A stretch of DNA of 5,080 nucleotides from a bacterium (GTDB taxonomy: Bacteria > Krumholzibacteriota > Krumholzibacteriia > JACNKJ01): positions 1 to 5,080 of the forward strand of contig JACNKJ010000257.1 in NCBI GenBank assembly GCA_014382085.1, in the 5' to 3' direction. Below, in pieces: positions 1-4,128 of the stretch. Position 1 is the stretch's first letter; each line of letters starts with the position of its first letter. The notes beneath the pieces are model-generated. The model worked only from the letters and a program-made list of their open reading frames with translations, had not been told where the DNA came from and searched no databases. The position numbers and the translations under genes are program-made.

Positions 1-2
1 CC

Positions 3-32
3 TTGCCAGATTGGCGGGCCGCCGGTGAGAAT
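3..32 (+). promoter_or_regulatory. possible promoter of the tRNA gene
   Basis: TTGCCA at 3-8 matches five of six bases of the -35 consensus. GAGAAT at 27-32 matches four of six of the -10 consensus, with an 18-bp spacer. Transcription would start around 38-40, only a few bases before the mature tRNA. The match is modest, and the tRNA could instead belong to a longer transcript entering from the left, so this is tentative. Confidence 0.3.
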
Positions 33-42
33 CGGCGCTTAT

Positions 43-116
43 GTCCCCTTCGTCTAGCCTGGTCAGGACACCAGGTTTTCGACCTGGCGACACGGGTTCA
101 AATCCCGTAGGGGATA
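43..116 (+). tRNA. tRNA-Glu (anticodon UUC)
   Basis: Decodes GAA/GAG glutamate codons. The cloverleaf can be drawn by hand. The acceptor stem is 43-49 with 109-115, the D stem GTC/GAC is 52-54 with 67-69, and the D loop contains GG at 61-62. The anticodon stem CCAGG/CCTGG is 71-75 with 83-87, with loop TTTTCGA at 76-82, giving TTC at 78-80. The variable loop is 88-91, and the T stem ACGGG/CCCGT is 92-96 with 104-108 around loop TTCAAAT. The discriminator is A116. The 3' CCA is not fully encoded (117-119 is CCG), so CCA must be added by the nucleotidyltransferase. The first acceptor pair (G43 with T115) is a G-U wobble rather than the usual G-C. An intrinsic terminator follows directly, so this is a single-tRNA unit or the last of one. 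Confidence 0.95.
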
Positions 117-120
117 CCGG

Positions 121-154
121 AAAGGCTCGAAGGCTTCTGCCTTCGGGCCTTTTT
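121..154 (+). terminator. rho-independent terminator of the tRNA transcript
   Basis: A 14-bp stem (121-134 with 139-152, one G-T wobble) closes on a TTCT loop. A run of T residues at 150-154 overlaps the base of the stem. It begins five bases after the tRNA discriminator, exactly where a tRNA terminator is expected. Confidence 0.92.
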
Positions 155-180
155 GTCTCTTTCGGGATATGAGTCACAGT

Positions 181-226
181 ACGGGTTCAGTGAGGCCCGC
201 TCCGATTTCAGGCGGGTCGAACCTGT
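181..226. other. strong bulged hairpin downstream of the tRNA
   Basis: Bases 181-188 (ACGGGTTC) pair with 219-226 (one G-T wobble). After a five-base bulge on the left side (189-193), 194-200 pairs with 212-218 (one G-T wobble), leaving an 11-base loop at 201-211. Fifteen pairs in one arm is far more than chance would usually give. The left arm repeats the 5' half of the tRNA T arm (ACGGGTTCA at 92-100). It lies beyond the tRNA terminator, so it would need its own transcript to act as RNA. No known RNA family was recognised. Confidence 0.6.
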
Positions 227-228
227 GA

Positions 229-245
229 GCCGGCCAAGGGCCGGC
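229..245. other. perfect 7-bp GC hairpin
   Basis: GCCGGCC (229-235) and GGCCGGC (239-245) form a perfect seven-pair stem around an AAG loop. It sits three bases after the 181-226 hairpin and four bases before the first 12-bp direct repeat. There is no T run after it, so it is not an intrinsic terminator. The two hairpins together look like one structured module. Confidence 0.6.
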
Positions 246-248
246 GAG

Positions 249-503
249 CACATCCCGTAGGGGCGCTTGCGACCTCTTCTCGCGTCTCCGGTTCGGCGAG
301 AGAAGCAAGGCCTTCCAATGGCTATACTTTGGCTCGCCTCACAAGTCGCGCTCGAAGAGTCGCGACGCGCGGGTTTCCAGGCTTACACTGGCCCGTCCAC
401 CCGGGTGGACGGGCCAAGGCAAGCGAAGCGGCTCTCCGAGACGCGACTTGCGAGTCATCGAGCTGGAGCGTGAGGTGAGACCGCGAGCGTCCACATCCCG
501 TAG
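249..503. repeat. structured ~230-bp element bounded by 12-bp direct repeats
   Basis: CACATCCCGTAG occurs at 249-260 and again at 492-503. Just inside these repeats the ends of the block pair with each other. Bases 262-271 pair with 482-491 (ten pairs, two of them wobbles), and 272-276 pairs with 472-476 after a five-base bulge. Further hairpins fill the interior: 276-283 with 296-305, 345-353 with 357-366 (one bulged base), and the palindrome at 389-416. CAAGTCGCG at 342-350 is also the exact inverse of 442-450, which gives an alternative fold. Terminal inverted repeats plus flanking direct repeats and no believable protein is the layout of a miniature non-autonomous element; a structured RNA is the other reading. 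ATCCCGTAGGGG (252-263) also matches 102-113 in the tRNA, so the flanking repeat may be an attachment-type sequence instead of a random target duplication. A reading frame across 267-473 exists, but its composition and the dense pairing argue against a gene. Confidence 0.55.
389..416. repeat. perfect 28-bp palindrome
   Basis: Bases 389-402 are the exact reverse complement of 403-416, with no spacer; the centre is CCCGGG. It lies near the middle of the structured element. On single-stranded DNA or RNA it would form a very stable GC-rich hairpin. Without a T tract it is not a conventional terminator. It could be a protein binding site, a cruciform-forming site, or the stem of a structured RNA. 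Confidence 0.9.
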
Positions 504-569
504 ATCCAAGAATGCCGCGTTCGGCTCGAGCCCCCTGTCCTTCCTTTCACGTCACCCGGGAGGTGCCCT
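504..569 (+). promoter_or_regulatory. leader and ribosome binding site of the lipoprotein gene
   Basis: This short leader separates the second direct repeat from the next start codon. GGGAGGT at 558-564 is a strong Shine-Dalgarno sequence five bases before the ATG at 570 and fixes that start. No clear -35/-10 pair was found here. The promoter may be weakly conserved or may lie in or before the structured block. Confidence 0.7.
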
Positions 570-2141
570 ATGAATCGGATATATCCGATCCTGCTTCTCT
601 GCCTAATCGTCCCTCTCAGTTCAGGCTGCGCCGAAGACGGCACCGGTCCCAGTGAAGATCAAACACCACTGGTGGAATTTCGAATCCCGGACACGGAACA
701 GGAAATCTGCTATGGCAACTCCGCGGAAATCAGCTGCCCTGCCGAAGGTGAATCATTTTACGGGCAGGACTCTCAGTACGTAGGCCCGTTGGCCTCCTAT
801 CAGAACAATGGCAACGGCACCGTCACCGACCTGAACACCGGGCTCATGTGGCAGCAGAATCCTGGTACGAAGATGTCCCTGCCCCAGGCTCTGACCCTTC
901 TCGAGTCCTTCGATCTTGCCGGCTACGATGATTGGCGCTTGCCCAGCATCAAGGAGCTCTACTCTCTCATCCTGTTCAACGGAACCGATCCCAGCGGATT
1001 CGAGGGTGAGGATACTTCGGAGCTCACGCCATTCATCGACACCGACTATTTCATTTTCGAGTACGGCGACACTCAGGCAGGCGAACGCATTATCGATTCG
1101 CAGTATCTATCCAGCAACCTGTACGTCGATACGACTATGCACGGAGATGAAACCGCCTTCGGTGTGAACTTCGCCGATGGTCGAATCAAAGGCTACGGCC
1201 TCACCGACCCACAGTCCGGAGGCGACAAGACATTCTTCGTGCAATTTGTGCGTGGGGAAATGGTCTACGGACTCAATGACTTCGAAGACAACAACGACGG
1301 CACCATCACCGACCAGGCCTCTGGCCTCATGTGGATGAAGCAGGACAGCGGGCACTTGGGCGCTGGCGACGATGCCGATGGCGCACTCAATTGGGAACAG
1401 GCCCTCGACTGGGCAGAAAATCTCGACTACGGTGGATTTTCCGACTGGCGCCTTCCCAATGCAAAAGAACTGCAGGCCATCGTCGACTACAGCCGCTCGC
1501 CGGCCACAGATGGCACAGCAGCCATCGATCCTGTCTTCGACAGCTCCACGATCATTCAGTCAGGTGGAGGCAGCGATTTCCCCTTCTACTGGACCTCCAC
1601 CACCCACGCCAACTTCCTGGGCTTCGGAGACTACGCAGCCTACATCGCATTCGGAACAGGCTACGGCTTCATGGAATTTCCCCCGGGCTCGGGTAACTAT
1701 GAACTGCTGGATGTTCATGGTGCGGGTTGCCAGCGAAGCGATCCCAAAGAAGGCGACCCTGCAGACTTCCCCTATGGGCATGGTCCTCAGGGCGACGTGG
1801 TTCGTATCTACAATCATGTTCGGTGTGTGCGCGATGCGGGAATGAGCAGCGCTGCGGGAGAAACTCCCAGTGCGAGTTTCGAGGTGGTAGAACTGGCGGC
1901 CTATCCCAACCCTTTCAATCCCCAGGTGGAATTGAGCTTCACCTTGCTGCGAGAGAGCCATGTTGAGCTTTCCATCTACGATGTAAGCGGAAAGCGAGTA
2001 GAGGTCCTGCGGGATGAAACATTGCGGGAGGGAGAGCATCGTGTAATCTGGAATTCTGATAGCTCGGCCTCGGGACTTTACTTGGCCAGACTTAAAACCG
2101 AGGCAGGAGCGGCCACCTGCAAACTGCTTCTAAGCAAATAG
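570..2141 (+). CDS. DUF1566-repeat lipoprotein with C-terminal FlgD-like / type IX sorting domain
   Basis: 523 residues. Residues 1-19 form a signal peptide ending in LSSG before Cys20, a lipobox-like site, so lipidation at Cys20 is expected. A low-complexity acidic linker follows. Two DUF1566 (Lcl-type) units come next. The first, about 78-229, has NNGNGTVTD, GLMW, DDWRLPSIKEL and FVRG. The second, about 239-422, has NNDGTITD, GLMW, SDWRLPNAKEL, YWTST and RCVRD. Residues 445-523 carry YPNPFNP, LSIYDVSGKRV and GLYLARL, the hallmark of FlgD-like / Por (type IX) C-terminal sorting modules. The biochemical role of DUF1566 is not settled; it occurs in surface and secreted proteins and is related to lectin-like folds. 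The inferred role is therefore a cell-surface or outer-membrane protein, possibly for binding. The start is supported by GGGAGGT five bases upstream. A lipobox together with a type IX tail is an odd pairing. There is no operon partner upstream, and the next gene starts 93 bp downstream. Confidence 0.85.
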   Translation: MNRIYPILLLCLIVPLSSGCAEDGTGPSEDQTPLVEFRIPDTEQEICYGNSAEISCPAEGESFYGQDSQYVGPLASYQNNGNGTVTDLNTGLMWQQNPGTKMSLPQALTLLESFDLAGYDDWRLPSIKELYSLILFNGTDPSGFEGEDTSELTPFIDTDYFIFEYGDTQAGERIIDSQYLSSNLYVDTTMHGDETAFGVNFADGRIKGYGLTDPQSGGDKTFFVQFVRGEMVYGLNDFEDNNDGTITDQASGLMWMKQDSGHLGAGDDADGALNWEQALDWAENLDYGGFSDWRLPNAKELQAIVDYSRSPATDGTAAIDPVFDSSTIIQSGGGSDFPFYWTSTTHANFLGFGDYAAYIAFGTGYGFMEFPPGSGNYELLDVHGAGCQRSDPKEGDPADFPYGHGPQGDVVRIYNHVRCVRDAGMSSAAGETPSASFEVVELAAYPNPFNPQVELSFTLLRESHVELSIYDVSGKRVEVLRDETLREGEHRVIWNSDSSASGLYLARLKTEAGAATCKLLLSK

Positions 2142-2234
2142 GAACTCTGCCATATGTGAGCCCGAGTGAATTGCGAGCTTCTTCTTGGCCAAACCCAGCT
2201 TGTGCCTTCACCGCCACTGAGCTAGCTTGCTACT

Positions 2235-2888
2235 ATGCCGCATCGAGAAAAACAATACACGCGCAACGAAGAAATCGCCAACAGCATCACCCATGGGCTA
2301 GGTGCTCTACTTAGCATGGCAGGCTTGGTGATTCTCATTGTCTACGCGGCCATACGCGGTGAAGCCTGGCATGTGGTAGGTGTCAGTATTTTTGGTGCGA
2401 GCATGGTGGTACTCTACACGGTATCCACCCTTTATCATGGTTTCCCCTGGCCACGCGTGAAGGGTCTCTTTCGCAAGCTTGACCACGCAGCCATCTACTT
2501 CCTCATCGCGGGAAGTTACACGCCCTTTGTTCTTGTGAACCTGCGAGGTCCCTGGGGATGGACGCTCTTCGGCTTGGCTTGGGGATTGGCGATTTTGGGG
2601 ATCCTTTTCGAAGTCCTATTTGAAAAGCCGAACAAATATCTTTCCCTGGGATTCTACCTGGGCCTTAGCTGGCTCATCATCATTGCCATTAAACCGATAC
2701 TCAATTCCGTTCCTATGGACAGCCTGATCTTTCTGGGTCTCGGTGGTCTTGCCTACACCTTCGGTACGATCTTCTACGCCTGGAAGAAGCTCCCCTATCA
2801 TCACGCGGTCTGGCACCTATTCGTGATCGCCGGCACAATGATGCACTTCTTTTCGGTTTTTTATGGCGTGATCCCCCAATACTCCTAG
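2235..2888 (+). CDS. hemolysin III / TrhA (PAQR-like) integral membrane protein
   Basis: 217 residues, the usual length for the bacterial hemolysin III (YqfA/TrhA) branch of the PAQR/CREST superfamily. About seven hydrophobic segments can be traced, roughly 22-41, 46-67, 85-103, 105-127, 133-152, 160-183 and 190-212. Family signatures are visible: EEIANSITHG at 12-21, SxxxH at Ser64-His68, LDH with Asp83, and HxxxH at His190-His194. The Ser, Asp and His residues are the presumed metal site of this superfamily. The protein sits in the cytoplasmic membrane. Roles reported for relatives include membrane-fluidity or lipid homeostasis; haemolysis itself should not be assumed. The start fits the N-terminal family pattern, but no Shine-Dalgarno sequence precedes it (GCTTGCTACT before ATG). 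The 93-bp gap upstream shows no terminator and no clear promoter, so co-transcription with the lipoprotein gene is possible but unproven. Confidence 0.93.
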   Translation: MPHREKQYTRNEEIANSITHGLGALLSMAGLVILIVYAAIRGEAWHVVGVSIFGASMVVLYTVSTLYHGFPWPRVKGLFRKLDHAAIYFLIAGSYTPFVLVNLRGPWGWTLFGLAWGLAILGILFEVLFEKPNKYLSLGFYLGLSWLIIIAIKPILNSVPMDSLIFLGLGGLAYTFGTIFYAWKKLPYHHAVWHLFVIAGTMMHFFSVFYGVIPQYS

Positions 2889-2896
2889 ACACAGAA

Positions 2897-2933
2897 AGAC
2901 CTTTAAGCTATTCGCCTAAAGGCCTATTTTCTT
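2897..2933. terminator. terminator-like hairpin between convergent genes
   Basis: Bases 2897-2908 pair with 2914-2925, with two internal mismatches, around a five-base loop. They are followed by ATTTTCTT on the plus strand. The hairpin lies nine bases after the hemolysin III stop and 15 bases beyond the lexA stop. It probably ends the plus-strand transcript and may act on the minus strand too, where a weaker CTTTCT follows the stem. Confidence 0.7.
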
Positions 2934-2947
2934 ATGACTTAGGGGCC

Positions 2948-3568
2948 TTACAATACTCGAAGGACCGCCAGCACTTTTCCGATAACACGCACTTCGGCAG
3001 AACCTGCCGGCACGATGATGGGATCCATTTCCGCATTCTCAGGCTGAAGGCGAATAGCTCCCTTTTCCTTGTAGAAGGTTTTCACCGTGGCCTCGTCATC
3101 CACCAAGGCCACAACGATCTCACCGTTCCGGGCTTCCTCCCGCGATTCCACCACCAGGGTGTCGCCATCAAGGATATGGGCCTCGATCATGGATTCCCCC
3201 ACCACTTTTAGCAGGAAGTTGCCCTTCTTGGCCAGGGCCGAGTCGATTTCCATCCAGTCGTCGATGTTCTCCTCGGACAAAACTGGCTGCCCCGCAGCGA
3301 CCCGTCCCACCAAAGGCAGGCGAATGACGTTGTCAGAAGAAGCCGGGCGGTGATCGAGTAGTTCGATACCTCTGGAAGTCTCACGCTGGCGGCGGATATG
3401 CCCCTTACGCTCCAAGGCCTCCAGGTGATCCTGGACGCCTCGGGGCGAGCGAATTCCGAAGTGCGCGCCGATCTCGCGCAAAGTGGGCGGATAACCGTTT
3501 TCCTCGAGGTAGTCCCCTAGGAAATCGAGGATGCTGCGTTGGCGATCCGTGAGAGTCTGCTTTTGCAT
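2948..3568 (-). CDS. lexA: LexA, SOS-response repressor (self-cleaving)
   Basis: 206 residues, standard LexA length. The N-terminal winged helix-turn-helix covers about 1-70. It has LTDRQ, NGYPPTLREI and the recognition segment SPRGVQDHLEALERKG at about 41-56. The C-terminal S24 peptidase domain has the cleavage site Ala92-Gly93 (VAAGQP), the catalytic Ser126 in GESM and the catalytic Lys163 in TVKTF. The Ser-Lys spacing of 37 matches E. coli LexA. RecA filaments on damaged DNA stimulate self-cleavage and derepress SOS genes. The ATG at 3568 was chosen because AGGAGGG lies seven bases upstream and the protein then begins MQKQTLTDRQ, as LexA should. A GTG at 3640 would add 24 unrelated residues. 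LexA lies downstream of dinB on the same strand, with a palindromic candidate operator upstream (3615-3643), which suggests autoregulation. Confidence 0.97.
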   Translation of the reverse strand: MQKQTLTDRQRSILDFLGDYLEENGYPPTLREIGAHFGIRSPRGVQDHLEALERKGHIRRQRETSRGIELLDHRPASSDNVIRLPLVGRVAAGQPVLSEENIDDWMEIDSALAKKGNFLLKVVGESMIEAHILDGDTLVVESREEARNGEIVVALVDDEATVKTFYKEKGAIRLQPENAEMDPIIVPAGSAEVRVIGKVLAVLRVL

Positions 3569-4128
3569 ACTGCGGCCCTCCTGCGGAAGAACCAGGCCCG
3601 GGTGAGTCGAAGCTTCTGTGTTTCCGCGTAACCGGAACACAGAGCCAGCACTCGGGTCAAGGAGAAGCGCGGTCCGGCATCCGGAGAAGACTCGGGGGTG
3701 AGAGCCTCGAAACGGGGAAACGAGCCTCCCCGGAGCCGGTTGTCCGCATGTGAATTGAGGAGAGAGGAGGGATCCGCCGAACTTCGACGCCTCAAAATCG
3801 CCTCGGTCGAACCCTCCCTTTCGACCGAAGGATCCTCCTTCTCCTCAAAGTATTGACCGGCCGCGCTACCGCGCAGGCGCCGCCCGGCAGGGCAAGCGTC
3901 GCTGAGCAGAAGCTCGGCGGCCGGGAAGATGCCTCCACCCGCATGCTCATCGCATCCAGGGCAAAGGGCGTAGATGTCGGGAAGATCCGGCTCCGGTGGA
4001 AGATGGGCCGGGTTCATCGTCCGGAGCTCCCCGGTTTCGTTGACGGCACTGAGGCCATTGGCTAGGACCTCGTCCCAGCTGAGAGTGGCAGAGGCGAAAG
4101 GCAGGATAGTTTGCGGGTTGGCGTTCAC
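3517..4128 (-). CDS. unrecognised ORF between dinB and lexA (extent uncertain)
   Basis: Up to 203 residues, starting GTG at 4128. The start overlaps the dinB stop by four bases (GTGA) and has AAGGAG six bases upstream, so translational coupling to dinB is likely and the start looks real. No known family was recognised. Residues 6-11 read QTILPF, fitting the beta-clamp-binding pattern QxxLxF. Residues 56-59 are CPGC, with His62 nearby, possibly a small metal site but with no clear second half. The first ~110 residues look protein-like. Beyond that the frame becomes Arg/Ser-rich and runs through an inverted-repeat block (3755-3848) and the lexA promoter region. It then overlaps the first 52 bases of lexA in another frame. 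The real gene may therefore be shorter (a frameshift, or a stop lost through insertion), or the C-terminal half may be read-through of non-coding DNA. Its position suggests a role in the SOS response, but this is inference. Confidence 0.45.
   Translation of the reverse strand: MNANPQTILPFASATLSWDEVLANGLSAVNETGELRTMNPAHLPPEPDLPDIYALCPGCDEHAGGGIFPAAELLLSDACPAGRRLRGSAAGQYFEEKEDPSVEREGSTEAILRRRSSADPSSLLNSHADNRLRGGSFPRFEALTPESSPDAGPRFSLTRVLALCSGYAETQKLRLTRAWFFRRRAAVCKSRLSRIANAASSIS
3615..3660 (-). promoter_or_regulatory. candidate lexA promoter with palindromic (LexA?) operator
   Basis: On the minus strand TTGACC (3660-3655) resembles a -35 hexamer. It is followed by an inverted repeat with arms TCTGTGTT (3643-3636) and AACACAGA (3622-3615), 13 bases apart. 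Inside it, TTCCG (3637-3633) also mirrors CGGAA (3626-3622). The site lies 47-75 bp upstream of the lexA ATG and would cover the -10 position, the usual place for a LexA operator. No good -10 hexamer is visible. The arms end in CTGT/ACAG but not at the E. coli spacing of eight, and the inner part only loosely recalls GTTC/GAAC-type boxes. Assignment to LexA is an inference from position. No T run follows, so it is not an intrinsic terminator. Confidence 0.5.
3755..3848. repeat. nested inverted repeats between dinB and lexA
   Basis: The outer arms are 3755-3775 (from TTGAGG to GGATCC) and 3830-3848 (from GGATCC to CCTCAA). They are reverse complements apart from a few single-base gaps, with 54 bases between them. 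Inside, CGGTCGAA (3804-3811) and TTCGACCG (3820-3827) form a perfect eight-pair hairpin with loop CCCTCCCT. Such nesting is unusual inside a coding region and suggests either an inserted miniature element or a structured segment of the dinB-lexA transcript. No flanking direct repeat was found. Confidence 0.65.

Noticed and set aside
267..473. A 68-codon plus-strand reading frame inside the structured block
   Set aside because: It starts with TTG without a Shine-Dalgarno sequence, runs across the 28-bp palindrome and several hairpins, and is Arg/Ala/Ser-rich with no recognisable domain. The DNA-level pairing explains the block better.
155..503. CRISPR array or integron attC array from the repeated ATCCCGTAG
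   Set aside because: There are only three short copies with unequal spacing (about 150 and 243 bases) and no cas, integrase or cassette-like genes in the window. Mobile-element or att-type duplication is the more economical reading.
1107..2039. Antisense and alternate-frame ORFs within the DUF1566 gene
   Set aside because: The main frame has a signal peptide, two matching domain repeats and a C-terminal domain over its whole length. The others are high-GC shadows.
3569..3640. An upstream start for lexA at 3640, adding 24 residues
   Set aside because: The GTG lies inside the palindromic candidate operator and has no ribosome binding site, and the added residues do not resemble LexA. The ATG at 3568 has AGGAGGG seven bases upstream.
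3615..3643. The inverted repeat upstream of lexA as an intrinsic terminator of the dinB transcript
   Set aside because: No T run follows on the minus strand (AGCTTCGACTC), and it is placed where a lexA operator would be expected.
3673..3685. Small hairpin TCCGG-CAT-CCGGA upstream of lexA
   Set aside because: A five-pair stem in GC-rich DNA is expected by chance and has no supporting context.
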